A DNA stretch of 64,000 bases from the NCBI RefSeq assembly GCF_001787335.1, contig NZ_CP014674.1:1-64000 (forward strand). The letters are read 5' to 3'. A program made the position numbers and the translations under genes. The stretch comes from Kozakia baliensis. GTDB taxonomy: Bacteria; Pseudomonadota; Alphaproteobacteria; Acetobacterales; Acetobacteraceae. Numbering within the stretch: the first letter of the stretch is position 1; each line of letters opens with the position of its first letter. This document shows positions 1 through 9,125 of the stretch, piece by piece. Under the pieces are notes generated by a model that saw only the letters and a program-made list of their open reading frames with translations, made no database searches and was not told where the DNA came from.

Positions 1-93
1 CGCACCGTTCAATGGTATCTGGATAACCGCGCCTGGTGGGAGGGCATTCGCGCCCGCCGCTATACCGGCCAAAGACTTGGAACAAAGGCATGA
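1..93 (+). CDS. rmlB: dTDP-glucose 4,6-dehydratase, C-terminal end only
   Basis: Only the last 30 codons are present; the gene begins outside the window. The visible tail has the WYLDN and following WW residues typical of the RmlB/RfbB C-terminus, and the next three genes are rmlA, rmlC and rmlD, so the assignment rests on both tail and context. RmlB converts dTDP-glucose to dTDP-4-keto-6-deoxyglucose, the second step of dTDP-L-rhamnose synthesis in the cytoplasm. Its stop codon overlaps the rmlA start in an ATGA junction, which implies one transcript and coupled translation. The gene order B-A-C-D is common in Gram-negative polysaccharide loci. Confidence 0.85.
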   Translation, partial: RTVQWYLDNRAWWEGIRARRYTGQRLGTKA

Positions 94-1004
94 GCGTTCA
101 AACTGTCCCGGCGCGCCCCATGAAGGGCATCCTGCTGGCCGGTGGCTCCGGCACCCGCCTGCATCCGATGACGCTCGCCTCCTCGAAGCAGCTTCTCCCG
201 GTTTATGACAAGCCGATGATTTATTATCCGCTCACCACGCTGATGCTGGCGGGCATTCAAGATATCCTGATCATCACCACGCCGCACGATATGCCGCAAT
301 TCCAGCGTCTGCTGGGCGATGGATCGCAGTTCGGCGTGACGTTCACCTATCGTGAGCAGCCTTCTCCGGATGGCTTGGCGCAGGCCTTTCTCATCGGCGA
401 GGATTGGATCGACGGCGCGCCGTGCGCTTTGGCGCTGGGTGATAATCTGATTTTCGCCGATCATCTGAGCGTGCTGTTGCGCGCGGCGGCGGCGCGACCG
501 GAAGGGGCGACGGTGTTCGCCTATCAGGTCCGTGATCCAGAGCGCTACGGCGTGGTCTCGTTCGATGAGAACGGCCGCGCCCTGGACATCGTCGAAAAGC
601 CGGAGAAGCCGGAATCCCATTGGGCGGTGACGGGCCTGTATTTCTACGACCACCGCGTGACGGAACTGGCGAAAAAAGTGAAGCCGAGCTCGCGCGGGGA
701 ACTGGAGATCACCGATCTCAACCGTCTCTATCTCGAAGAAGGCACGTTGCAGGTGGATCGCCTGGGCCGCGGCTGCGCCTGGCTCGACGCGGGTGTTCCC
801 GACAGCCTGATGCAGGCGGGCAGCTTCGTGCAGACCATCCAGTCGCGCCAAGGCATGCTGGTCGGCTCGCCGACGGAAGTGGCGTATCGCATGGGCTATA
901 TCGACAAAGGCCAACTGTGCGAGCAGGCACGCAAAATGCACAAAACCGAACTCGGCCGCATGTTGATGGAACTGGCCGAACAACCGCCGCTCGGCAAGCA
1001 ATAA
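90..1004 (+). CDS. rmlA: Glucose-1-phosphate thymidylyltransferase RmlA
   Basis: This 304-residue enzyme joins glucose-1-phosphate and dTTP to give dTDP-glucose, the first step of dTDP-rhamnose synthesis. The N-terminal nucleotide-binding signature GGSGTRLHP is present near residue 17, followed by [18 protein letters not shown], both diagnostic of RmlA. The family length is about 290 residues, so the gene is complete. I place the start at the ATG overlapping the rmlB stop; an internal ATG 30 bases later (just before KGILLAGG) would give a protein closer to the family length. It sits in the rml operon with 14 bases before rmlC. Confidence 0.95.
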   Translation: MSVQTVPARPMKGILLAGGSGTRLHPMTLASSKQLLPVYDKPMIYYPLTTLMLAGIQDILIITTPHDMPQFQRLLGDGSQFGVTFTYREQPSPDGLAQAFLIGEDWIDGAPCALALGDNLIFADHLSVLLRAAAARPEGATVFAYQVRDPERYGVVSFDENGRALDIVEKPEKPESHWAVTGLYFYDHRVTELAKKVKPSSRGELEITDLNRLYLEEGTLQVDRLGRGCAWLDAGVPDSLMQAGSFVQTIQSRQGMLVGSPTEVAYRMGYIDKGQLCEQARKMHKTELGRMLMELAEQPPLGKQ

Positions 1005-1018
1005 CAGGATCTGGGCGG

Positions 1019-1579
1019 ATGAAAGTCGAACGGCTTGAGATTGCCGACGTCATTTTGGTGACGCCGCCGCGCTTTGCCGATAGCCGCGGTTTCTTCTCCG
1101 AGACCTATAACCAATCCCGCTTCAAGGAAGCGGGCATCGATGTGACGTTCGTGCAGGACAACCAAAGCCTGTCGCGCCAGAAAGGCGTGGTGCGGGGCCT
1201 GCATTGTCAGGTCGCGCCGCATGCGCAGGGTAAGCTGGTGCGCTGCACCAAGGGCGCGATCTGGGATGTGGCGGTCGATGCGCGCACCGGGTCGCCCACC
1301 TACGGCCAATGGGTGGCGGCGGAGCTTTCGGAGGAAAACTGGTCTCAGATTTGGATTCCGCGGGGCTTCCTGCATGGTTTTGTCACGCTCACGGAAGATG
1401 CCGAGGTGCAATATAAATGCACCGACCTCTACGATAAGGCGTCGGAGCGGGCGGTGCGTTGGAATTGCCCGCATCTGAACATCGCCTGGCCGATCGCGGA
1501 AGGCGAAGCGCTGCTGTCGGACAAGGACAAGCTGGCGCCGCACTTTACCGAAGCGAAGGGATGGTTTGATTACCGATGA
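1019..1579 (+). CDS. rmlC: dTDP-4-dehydrorhamnose 3,5-epimerase RmlC
   Basis: The 186-residue product has the RmlC cupin fold signatures: FxDxRGFFSETY near the N-terminus, the QDNQSLS stretch, and VVRGLHCQ with the catalytic histidine, then IPRGFLHGFVTL. It epimerises C3 and C5 of dTDP-4-keto-6-deoxyglucose, the third step of the rhamnose pathway. The start is the ATG opening MKVERLEI, since the open frame upstream lies inside rmlA in another frame. Its stop overlaps the rmlD start by four bases (ATGA). Confidence 0.95.
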   Translation: MKVERLEIADVILVTPPRFADSRGFFSETYNQSRFKEAGIDVTFVQDNQSLSRQKGVVRGLHCQVAPHAQGKLVRCTKGAIWDVAVDARTGSPTYGQWVAAELSEENWSQIWIPRGFLHGFVTLTEDAEVQYKCTDLYDKASERAVRWNCPHLNIAWPIAEGEALLSDKDKLAPHFTEAKGWFDYR

Positions 1580-2475
1580 GCAGTCCTCCTAACGGACCGA
1601 TCCTGGTGACTGGCGGAAACGGCCAATTGGCGACCTCGTTGGAGAGATTGGGTCAGGAAAAAGTGATCCGCGTCGGGCGGCCGGAATTCGATTTCGATCG
1701 TCCCGACACCATCGCCGCGACGATCGAGAAATATCGCCCGAGCGCCGTGGTGAACGCCGCCGCCTGGACGGCGGTCGATTTGGCGGAAACCGACATCGAA
1801 GGCGCACGGCGCGCCAACGAAACCGGCCCGGCGGAACTGGCGCGCGCCTGCGCGCAGGCCGATATCCCGCTGATTCATGTCTCCACCGATTACGTCTATG
1901 CGGGCGACAAGGGCGCGCCTTACGTTGAATCCGATCCGGTGTCTCCGGAGACGGTCTATGGGCGCACCAAGGCGAACGGCGAGCAGGCGGTTCTGGCGGC
2001 GAATCCCAAAACCATCATCTTGCGCACGTCATGGGTCTATGCCCCGCACGGCAAGAATTTCGTCAAAACCATGCTCAACGCGGGCGCAAAGAACCCGCAA
2101 CTCAAGGTCGTGGGCGATCAGTGTGGCAACCCGACCAGCGCCGACGATCTGGCGGAGGCGATTCTGAACATTCTCGCCAAGCTCGAAGCGGGCTGGCAGG
2201 TGGAATATGCCGGCATCTATCACGCCAGCGGCACGGGCGAGACGACATGGCACGGTTTGGCCGTGGCCGCGTTGGAGGAGGCGACGAAATACGGCCAGGC
2301 CATGCCGGAGGTTTTCGCCATCCGCACCCAGGACTGGCCGACACCGGCGAAACGCCCGCAGGATTCGCGCCTGGATTGCACCAAACTGGAGCAAACGCTC
2401 GGCGTGAAGCTGCCGCACTGGCGCGAGAGCATCACCCGCACCGTTCGTCAGATTTTCCACGCGAAAGCCGGCTGA
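1576..2475 (+). CDS. rmlD: dTDP-4-dehydrorhamnose reductase RmlD
   Basis: This 299-residue SDR-superfamily enzyme carries out the last step, the NAD(P)H-dependent reduction to dTDP-L-rhamnose. Visible signatures are the N-terminal nucleotide-binding GGNGQLATSL, VVNAAAWTAVD, STDYVYAG and the YGRTKANGEQ motif that holds the catalytic Tyr and Lys. Length matches the family (about 290-300). It is coupled to rmlC by ATGA and is followed after 14 bases by a glycosyltransferase, so the rhamnose donor and a probable user of it lie on the same transcript. Confidence 0.95.
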   Translation: MSSPPNGPILVTGGNGQLATSLERLGQEKVIRVGRPEFDFDRPDTIAATIEKYRPSAVVNAAAWTAVDLAETDIEGARRANETGPAELARACAQADIPLIHVSTDYVYAGDKGAPYVESDPVSPETVYGRTKANGEQAVLAANPKTIILRTSWVYAPHGKNFVKTMLNAGAKNPQLKVVGDQCGNPTSADDLAEAILNILAKLEAGWQVEYAGIYHASGTGETTWHGLAVAALEEATKYGQAMPEVFAIRTQDWPTPAKRPQDSRLDCTKLEQTLGVKLPHWRESITRTVRQIFHAKAG

Positions 2476-2489
2476 AGTTCTCATCGATC

Positions 2490-3494
2490 ATGGCGCAAAA
2501 AGAGCTTCCGTCTTGGCGATTCCGCATGGTGGGCGGTACGGAACTTCAAGGGGAGCGCGCGCCGCTCCCCGTCTGCATTCTGCTTTCCGTCTATAACGGA
2601 GAGGCGTATCTCAACGCACAACTCGATAGTTTCCTCGCCCAAACGCACTCGAACTGGATCGTTTATTGGCGCGATGACGGTTCTAGCGATGCCTCGCGCG
2701 CAATCATGCTTTCCTTTCAGGCCAATCGTGGGCTGGGGCGGTGCGTTGAAGTGCTTTCCGATACAGAGCGGCTAGGCGTTGCTGCCTCCTATGCGCATTT
2801 GTTGGCTGCCGTGCCTGAAAATCGTATGGTGGCTTATGCCGATCAGGACGATGTCTGGCTGCCGGAAAAACTGGCCTGGGGCGTGCAGGCGTTGGCGGGC
2901 AGCCAGACAACCCCAATGCTTTATTGCGCGCGGCAATATCTGACCGACGCCGCTTTGGCTGTGAAGAGCCAATCCGAAAAACTGCGCCGTTCTCCCAATT
3001 TCGCGTCCGCCCTGACGCAGAACATCGCTACCGGGCACACGCTTTTGCTTAACCCGGAGGCGGCGCGTCTGCTTCGCTCTGCGCCAATTCCAAAAGCGGT
3101 GCTCCATGATTGGTGGAGCTATCTGCTTGTCACAGGCGTAGGCGGGCGGGTGATTTTCGACGAGCGATGCGTCAGCTATTATCGCCAGCATGGGCACAAT
3201 ACGGTAGGGGTCCAGCGCTCGCATGTTCGTCGCGCGCTTGCCGCGCTGCGGCGCGGGCCGCGCTTGTTCATGAACATATTCGCCACGAACGTTGCGTCTC
3301 TTATGGAAATCTCCGATCGGCTGACGCCGGAATCGCGAAATCTCTTGTTGGCGCTTCAGCATGTTTTGCAACGCGGCACCTTGGCGCGGATACGTTTGCT
3401 GCGGGGGCGGCGCGATCTGGTGCGGCAAACGCGTCATGAAACCTGGCTGTTTCGGCTATGGTTCCTGCTCTACGCTTCTCGCCAACCGAGATAA
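2490..3494 (+). CDS. Family 2 glycosyltransferase, possible rhamnosyltransferase
   Basis: The 334-residue product begins, after about 25 residues, with the GT2 core ILLSVYNGEAYLNAQLDSF, the DDGSSDAS loop, and the acidic ADQDDVW motif that binds the nucleotide sugar and metal. This arrangement is typical of GT2 enzymes of the RfbN/rhamnosyltransferase kind. Being fourth in the rml run makes L-rhamnose the likely donor sugar, but that is inference from context. No membrane segment is evident, so it is probably a cytoplasmic or peripheral enzyme adding sugar to a lipid-linked exopolysaccharide or O-antigen intermediate. An alternative ATG lies 36 bases downstream. Its 3' end overlaps the convergent pseudouridine synthase gene by 25 bases. 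Confidence 0.8.
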   Translation: MAQKELPSWRFRMVGGTELQGERAPLPVCILLSVYNGEAYLNAQLDSFLAQTHSNWIVYWRDDGSSDASRAIMLSFQANRGLGRCVEVLSDTERLGVAASYAHLLAAVPENRMVAYADQDDVWLPEKLAWGVQALAGSQTTPMLYCARQYLTDAALAVKSQSEKLRRSPNFASALTQNIATGHTLLLNPEAARLLRSAPIPKAVLHDWWSYLLVTGVGGRVIFDERCVSYYRQHGHNTVGVQRSHVRRALAALRRGPRLFMNIFATNVASLMEISDRLTPESRNLLLALQHVLQRGTLARIRLLRGRRDLVRQTRHETWLFRLWFLLYASRQPR

Positions 3495-4159
3495 GAAAGC
3501 GTTTTGGCCATATGAGGCGCGGGGACAGCTTCTGCTCGGATGACTTCCTCGCCCGCCTGAAGTTCGAGGCGGCGACTCATGAGATGTAAAAGCGGCCCCG
3601 CTTCACCATAGATCGGGTCGCCTAGAATAGGGCAGCCGAGCAGCGCGCAATGCACCCGCGCCTGATGGGTTCGGCCCGTCAGCAATTCGAGTTCGAGCCA
3701 GCTTTGCGTTTCATGCGACGCCAGAACGCGCCAGCGCGTATGCGCCTTCTGGCCGCAGGGTGAGGCGACCATACGCCAGCCGCGTGGCGTGTCCTGCCGG
3801 GCGAGAGGCGTGTCGATCTCTCCCGCAGCTTTCTGCGGCCGTCCCGCAACGACAGCCCAATAGGTTTTGCGAACATGTCCGGATTGGAAACAGGCTTGCG
3901 CTTCAAGCAACCCTTGTTTGCGCAGTGCGATCAGCAGGCAACCCGACGTATCGGCATCCAGGCGATGCGCCAGCCAGGGACCATCCTTGCGGCGGGAGAT
4001 GGCGGGAAAAATATCCTCGACGGAGCGCGGCGAGCGCGGGCCGGGATGCACGGGTAGACCGGGCGGCTTGGCGATCACCACAAAACGCGGACTGCGATAG
4101 AGAACGGGGTAGGGGAGGGGGGCCGTAGCTTGGGGAGAAGCTACGGTGGGGCGGCTCAT
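3470..4159 (-). CDS. RluA-family pseudouridine synthase
   Basis: The 229-residue protein carries the RluA signature with the catalytic aspartate, HRLDADTSGCLL, and the downstream RTHQARVHCALLGCPILGD block. Enzymes of this family isomerise uridines in rRNA or tRNA. It lacks an N-terminal S4 domain and is short, as in the TruC/RluE-like single-domain members, so the target base cannot be named. Its ATG overlaps the ftsK stop in an ATGA junction, so it is translated after ftsK on the same message. Confidence 0.85.
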   Translation of the reverse strand: MSRPTVASPQATAPLPYPVLYRSPRFVVIAKPPGLPVHPGPRSPRSVEDIFPAISRRKDGPWLAHRLDADTSGCLLIALRKQGLLEAQACFQSGHVRKTYWAVVAGRPQKAAGEIDTPLARQDTPRGWRMVASPCGQKAHTRWRVLASHETQSWLELELLTGRTHQARVHCALLGCPILGDPIYGEAGPLLHLMSRRLELQAGEEVIRAEAVPAPHMAKTLSYLGWREA

Positions 4160-6852
4160 TCGTCGTCCACCGTTTCGCGGCGGACCAGCACTTCGCGACG
4201 CCCGACATGGTTGGCGGCGCTGACAATGCCTTCTTTCTCCATTTGCTCGATAATCTTGGCGGCGCGGTTATAGCCGATGGAAAGATGACGCTGGATGAAG
4301 GAGGTGGAAGCCTTGCCTTCGCGCGCGACAAGGGCGACGGCCTGATCGAACAGGCTGGTTTCACCGTCGAAGCCACCGCCGCCCATGCCGTTTCCGCCGC
4401 CCGAACCGGAAGAGGAACCTTCATCGTCCTGCCCAGCGATGACGTCGTCATTATAAACCGGCTCGCCTTTGGAGCGCAGATCGGCCACCACGTCTTCCAC
4501 TTCGCTATCGGCCACGAAGGGACCATGCACGCGGGTAATGCGCGCGGCGCCTTGCATGTAAAGCATGTCGCCCTGGCCCAGGAGCTGTTCCGCACCTTGC
4601 TCGCCGAGGATGGTGCGGCTGTCGAACTTGCTGATGACCTGGAAGGAAATACGGGTCGGGAAGTTGGCTTTGATGGTGCCGGTGATAACGTCAACCGATG
4701 GGCGCTGCGTGGCCATGATGACATGAATACCCGCCGCACGCGCCTTCTGCGCCAAGCGCTGAACGGCGGCTTCGATTTCCTTGCCTGCGACCATCATCAG
4801 ATCGGCCATTTCGTCGATGACGACGACGATATGCGGCATGGTTTCGAGATTGAGCTGCTGTTCGTCGAAAACGGGGCGGCCCGTCTCTGGATCGAAGCCG
4901 GTCTGAACGCGACGCGTCACCAGTTCGCCCGTGGCCCGCGCCTGACGCACGCGCTGGTTATAACCCGTGATGTTGCGAACCTGGAGATGAGCCATGGAGC
5001 GGTAACGCTTGTCCATCTCCCGCACGGCCCATTTCAGAGCGGAAACGGCCTTGTTCGGCTCGGTCACGACCGGGGTTAGCAGATGGGGAATGCCATCATA
5101 GATCGAGAGTTCGAGAATCTTCGGGTCGATCATGATCAAGCGACATTCTTCCGGCGAGAGCCGATAGAGCAGCGAGAGGATCATGGCGTTGACGCCGACG
5201 GACTTACCCGAACCGGTGGTGCCCGCGATCAGAAGATGCGGCATCTTGGCGAGATCGGCATAGACAGGATTGCCCGCGATGTCCTTGCCGAGCGCCAGAC
5301 GCAACTGCGCGCCAGGTTCGTAGAAAGCCGGCGTATCGAGCAATTCCGAGAAAAAGACCGTCTCGCGCGCGGCGTTCGGCACTTCGATGCCGATCACATT
5401 GCGCCCCGGCACGGTGGCGATGCGCACGCTTAGCACGGAGAGGGAGCGTGCGATATCGTCCGCCAGCCCGATGACGCGGGCGGAACGGATGCCGGGCGCG
5501 GGTTCGAGTTCGTAAAGCGTGACGACGGGACCGGCATGGATATCGCCGATCTGCCCCTGCACGCCGTAATCGGAGAGAACCTGCTCCAACAGGCGGGCGT
5601 TGGCTTGCAACACCTCGTTGGACGGGCCGCTATTGGCATGGGGCGGAGCTTTTTTCAGCAAGCCCAGGGAAGGCAATTGCCAGCCGGACCCTTCCCAATT
5701 CTGGCTCGGCGCAGGTGCGGCAGGCTGGGGCTCCGCCGCCGGACGTTCGCCGCGCAGACGACTGAAGCTGAACAAGCTGCGCTTAGGCTCGGTCGGTTCG
5801 GGCGCGGCTTGGAGCGCGGGCGCATGAGAAGTCGGTTCATCGAAATCACCGCCGATTTCCATGGCGGGTGCGGCGACGGGCGTCGCAATAGCGGGCGCTT
5901 GATCGCGCGCGATGCGGGCCAATTGATCGGCATAAGGATTGGCGGGCGGTTCAGCCGGCGCTTGAGGTTCCGTCTTGCGTTGTTGTTGGCGCTTCCAATC
6001 CGGCGCGGCGACCGGCGTCATGGCCGCGTCTTCTTCCAGCCCTGGCGGTTGCAGCCAGCCTGTATTGGCAGGCGTGTAGGGACTGCGCGCGCGCGATGAT
6101 GCATCTCTTGCAGGCGCGTAGGCATCGTGGCGGTAAGGTGTGCTTTCCTGCGGTTCGTAAGCGCTCCAATCCGGCGCGGCTGGCGCAGCCCGGCCATTGA
6201 AGCGACGGACCAAACGTTCCGGCTGGCGCCCGGCCAGCTTCATGCCGCGTAGGATCGCGCGCCATTCCTGGCGGCTCAGCCCCATGGAGAGCGGCACGAG
6301 CAAGACGACCAGCAGCAATCCAAGTAGTGCGGCGATAATGCCGCCTGCCCGGCCTAGCCCGGCATGCCCAGCATCAACCATATGTTGAGCGAAAAGCAGG
6401 CCGACCTGTCCACCGAAGCCGGTTCGCGCCGGCCAAGTCGTGTCGAGCGCGGGCGTCAGCACCTGAAGGCTTGAGACGGTGGCGGCGAACATCGGGACCA
6501 GGAAAATAAACGAGACTAGCCGCACGAGCGGGGCATTGAGGCTGTGATGACGGGCGATGCGCCAGGCCCAACTCACTAACACCAGAATCGGTAGGGCGCT
6601 GGCGAGGCCGAGCCACTGCACGAGGCCATCGGCGAGTGTCGCGCCGACTTGGCCGAGCAAATTAGTGGGCGGGTTGCCTGTCGCGGTATTGAAGGATGGA
6701 TCTTGCGGATTATAGGTCCACAACGCGACAGCCAGGGCCAGGGCAATGGCCAGCAACGCCAGGCCTCCGAGTTCGGCAAGCCGGTCGCGCAATTGGCTGC
6801 GGAATTTCGGCGATGTCGTGGCGGGGGTAATCAGACGGCTGAACGAGGCCAA
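4156..6852 (-). CDS. ftsK: DNA translocase FtsK
   Basis: The 898-residue protein has an N-terminal membrane region of about four hydrophobic segments (residues 25-200), a Pro/Ala/Gln-rich linker (about 220-410), and a RecA-like motor with Walker A GTTGSGKSVGVN near residue 545 and Walker B VVVIDEMADLM. The C-terminal gamma winged-helix domain, which in the family reads KOPS/SRS sites and activates XerCD, is visible in the last 75 residues (GKASTSFIQRHL, GYNRAAKI). It couples cell division to chromosome segregation. The start appears to be TTG, with AGGA ten bases upstream; an ATG 19 bases further up is out of frame. The linker is short compared with E. coli FtsK. Confidence 0.96.
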   Translation of the reverse strand: MASFSRLITPATTSPKFRSQLRDRLAELGGLALLAIALALAVALWTYNPQDPSFNTATGNPPTNLLGQVGATLADGLVQWLGLASALPILVLVSWAWRIARHHSLNAPLVRLVSFIFLVPMFAATVSSLQVLTPALDTTWPARTGFGGQVGLLFAQHMVDAGHAGLGRAGGIIAALLGLLLVVLLVPLSMGLSRQEWRAILRGMKLAGRQPERLVRRFNGRAAPAAPDWSAYEPQESTPYRHDAYAPARDASSRARSPYTPANTGWLQPPGLEEDAAMTPVAAPDWKRQQQRKTEPQAPAEPPANPYADQLARIARDQAPAIATPVAAPAMEIGGDFDEPTSHAPALQAAPEPTEPKRSLFSFSRLRGERPAAEPQPAAPAPSQNWEGSGWQLPSLGLLKKAPPHANSGPSNEVLQANARLLEQVLSDYGVQGQIGDIHAGPVVTLYELEPAPGIRSARVIGLADDIARSLSVLSVRIATVPGRNVIGIEVPNAARETVFFSELLDTPAFYEPGAQLRLALGKDIAGNPVYADLAKMPHLLIAGTTGSGKSVGVNAMILSLLYRLSPEECRLIMIDPKILELSIYDGIPHLLTPVVTEPNKAVSALKWAVREMDKRYRSMAHLQVRNITGYNQRVRQARATGELVTRRVQTGFDPETGRPVFDEQQLNLETMPHIVVVIDEMADLMMVAGKEIEAAVQRLAQKARAAGIHVIMATQRPSVDVITGTIKANFPTRISFQVISKFDSRTILGEQGAEQLLGQGDMLYMQGAARITRVHGPFVADSEVEDVVADLRSKGEPVYNDDVIAGQDDEGSSSGSGGGNGMGGGGFDGETSLFDQAVALVAREGKASTSFIQRHLSIGYNRAAKIIEQMEKEGIVSAANHVGRREVLVRRETVDDE

Positions 6853-7001
6853 GTTTTCGTTTTCCTGTCATCGCGCGTCGCCCGGACGCTTCAGGAAGCG
6901 GGACGACTTTTATCAACATTCGGGTTCGCTTGAACTATAGCCAAGAAGTGTCTGGAAAAAGAAGAAAACTTTCTCAATTTCCTGAGTCCACCGCCAAAAA
7001 A

Positions 7002-7565
7002 TTACGAGACGGTCGAAGCGTGCCGCCAGATCGAGAATTTGGCCGCGCCGAAACGGCGCTCCGCCAGCAAAGGCGCATCAAGGGAGAGTTCTTCCTCCAC
7101 CCCGGTTTCCGCGACGATCAGCGCATTTTCCGCCAGCCAGCCGCTTCGGCCCAGCGCCTTCACGCCGCGCATGACAAGTTCCTGGCCGTAAGGCGGGTCC
7201 AGGAAAATCAGGCTGCAAGGCATACGCGCTTTGGGCGCGCGGGTAACGTCGCACGCCAATACGGTGGCGCTGCCTTCGAAGCGGCATGTGCCGATATTGG
7301 CGGAAATCGCGGCGCGGGCCGCGCGGTTCTGTTCCATGAAGGTGGCATGGGCCGCGCCACGGGAAAGCGCTTCCAACCCTAGCGCGCCCGTACCGGCGAA
7401 ACCATCCAGAATTTGCGCATCCTGTACGACATCCCGACCGCCCCAAGGTGCATGGAGAAGCATATCGAACAAAGCCTGACGCGCGCGGTCGGCCGTGGGG
7501 CGCGTGGCGTCGCCCGCAGGCGCGCGCAAAGTCAGGCCGCGCCGGTCTCCGCCTACGATTCGCAT
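7002..7565 (-). CDS. rsmD: 16S rRNA (guanine966-N2)-methyltransferase RsmD
   Basis: The 187-residue product opens with MRIVGGDRRG, then RPTADRARQALFD, the SAM-binding LDGFAGTGALGLEALSRGA block, and the catalytic FLDPPYG motif. These are the features of RsmD, which methylates G966 of 16S rRNA during 30S assembly. I chose the ATG before RIVGG because 27 upstream in-frame residues are basic low-complexity and overlap the neighbouring synthase frame. Four bases separate it from the pseudouridine synthase stop upstream, so two rRNA modification genes share a transcript. Confidence 0.93.
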   Translation of the reverse strand: MRIVGGDRRGLTLRAPAGDATRPTADRARQALFDMLLHAPWGGRDVVQDAQILDGFAGTGALGLEALSRGAAHATFMEQNRAARAAISANIGTCRFEGSATVLACDVTRAPKARMPCSLIFLDPPYGQELVMRGVKALGRSGWLAENALIVAETGVEEELSLDAPLLAERRFGAAKFSIWRHASTVS

Positions 7566-7569
7566 CGGT

Positions 7570-8370
7570 TCAGTCCTCGGTTTCTTCGGGCGCGGCTTTT
7601 TCGTGCGGTGCGGGAGCGGCGCGGTGCGGGCGCGGCGGCGGCGCAAGCCCTGGAATCTGTTCGCGCAGGGTCTTGGCCGGAATTTCCTCCAACTCGCGCT
7701 TTTTCAACGTGCCGAGCTGGAACGGGCCATAGGAAGTGCGGATTAGGCGACTGACATGCAGGTTCAGCCCCATCATGACGCGACGAATCTCGCGGTTCTT
7801 GCCTTCGTGCAAACTGACGGTAAGCCAGGCATTGTCGCCTTTTTTCGAATCTAGCCCGGCTTCGATCGGCCCATAACGCACGCCTTCGAATTCGGAGCCG
7901 TTCGCCAGCGCCGCGAGTCTTTTTTCATCCACCACGCCGAACACGCGCACCCGATAGCGGCGGACCCAGGCGTTGGACGGCAGTTCGAGGCGGCGGGCCA
8001 ACGCACCGTCATTGGTGAGCAGCAACAGGCCTTCGGAATTGATGTCCAACCGCCCGACACTGACGACGCGGGGCATGCCTTCGGGCAGCGACTCGAATAC
8101 TGTGGGGCGATTCTGCGGGTCTCGATGGGTCGTCATCAGCCCGTCCGGCTTGTGATAACGCCAGACGCGGGTGCGTTCCGGCTCGCCCACCACTTTGCCG
8201 TCCACCTGCACGATATCTCCCGTCTGCACGAAAGTGGCGGGATGCGTGACTGGAGCGTTGTTCAGGCGGATGCGCCCGGCTTCGATCATGCGTTCCACGT
8301 CGCGTCGGCTTGCGACGCCGACGCGGGCCAGCCATTTGGCGATTCGCTCGCCCTTTTGTTCTTCGGTCAT
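7570..8370 (-). CDS. RsuA/RluB-family rRNA pseudouridine synthase
   Basis: The 266-residue protein starts with an S4 RNA-binding domain (residues 5-65, RIAKWLARVGVASRRDVER) followed by the catalytic block GRLDINSEGLLLLTNDG and the HEGKNREIRRVM motif of the RsuA/RluB/RluE/RluF branch. Such enzymes modify uridines in 23S or 16S rRNA; RluB (U2605) is the most likely match because of length and S4 domain. The last 35 residues form a Pro/Ala/charged tail without catalytic meaning. The start is the ATG before TEEQKGER; a longer open frame upstream overlaps the amidotransferase gene in another frame. Confidence 0.9.
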   Translation of the reverse strand: MTEEQKGERIAKWLARVGVASRRDVERMIEAGRIRLNNAPVTHPATFVQTGDIVQVDGKVVGEPERTRVWRYHKPDGLMTTHRDPQNRPTVFESLPEGMPRVVSVGRLDINSEGLLLLTNDGALARRLELPSNAWVRRYRVRVFGVVDEKRLAALANGSEFEGVRYGPIEAGLDSKKGDNAWLTVSLHEGKNREIRRVMMGLNLHVSRLIRTSYGPFQLGTLKKRELEEIPAKTLREQIPGLAPPPRPHRAAPAPHEKAAPEETED

Positions 8371-8378
8371 GAGTTCGG

Positions 8379-9098
8379 TCAGTCCTGTCGCGCCGCGTCG
8401 ATGAAAGCGGCGAAAATACGTGAATCTGCAGGATCGATAGCGAATTCCGGGTGCCACTGCACCCCAAGACGAAAGAAAGGTCCGTCTTCTTCGATCGCTT
8501 CGACAATGCCGTCGGGGGCGCGCGCGCTGATCCGCAGCGATCCGGCGTCGCGCACGGCTTGATGGTGGGAGGAATTGACGTCCATGCGCGTCACGTCGGC
8601 GATGCGCGCCAGAAGGGTGTCGGGCGCGATGTCGATGCCATGCCCGGCCTCGTCGCGTGGGTTGGGTTGTTCGTGCGGCAGGGCGTCCGGATGAGCATCG
8701 GGAATATGTTGGATCAGCGTACCGCCATAGGCCACGGCCATGAGCTGCATACCGCCACAAATTCCCAAGATGGGAAGATCATGCGCCAGTCCCGCGCGCA
8801 AAAGCGCCATTTCCGCTTCCGTGCGTCCGGGCTTGGGCGCGGTCTTGGGATGTATCGCCTCGCCATAGAGCGCCGGGTCGAGATCGAACGCGCCGCCGGT
8901 TACGACAAGGCCATCCAGACGGCCCATGAGCGCGTCCGCTTGTTCGGGGTCATGACCGAGCCCGACCGGCAAGCCGCCGGCACGGACGATGGCATCGAAA
9001 TAATGGCGGCGTAGCGCATAATAGGGCCAGCGCGAGAACGCGCCGGGCGCGCCGGATTCGATATCGAGGGTTATGCCGATAAGCGGGGATCGAGTCAT
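8379..9098 (-). CDS. Class-I glutamine amidotransferase-like hydrolase (PuuD type)
   Basis: The 239-residue protein carries the peptidase C26/GATase-1 triad: nucleophile Cys114 in LGICGGMQLMAV, His in VQWHPEF near residue 218 and the adjacent Glu. The N-terminus RSPLIGITLD and the segment FDLDPALYGE match gamma-glutamyl-gamma-aminobutyrate hydrolase (PuuD) and related YvdE-like proteins, which cleave gamma-glutamyl amides of small amines. No synthetase partner is present, in agreement with a stand-alone hydrolase. It lies eight bases upstream of the pseudouridine synthase gene on the same strand; no functional link between them is evident. The physiological substrate is unknown. Confidence 0.8.
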   Translation of the reverse strand: MTRSPLIGITLDIESGAPGAFSRWPYYALRRHYFDAIVRAGGLPVGLGHDPEQADALMGRLDGLVVTGGAFDLDPALYGEAIHPKTAPKPGRTEAEMALLRAGLAHDLPILGICGGMQLMAVAYGGTLIQHIPDAHPDALPHEQPNPRDEAGHGIDIAPDTLLARIADVTRMDVNSSHHQAVRDAGSLRISARAPDGIVEAIEEDGPFFRLGVQWHPEFAIDPADSRIFAAFIDAARQD

Positions 9099-9125
9099 GG
9101 CGCATGGTGTAGAACATCTGGACCT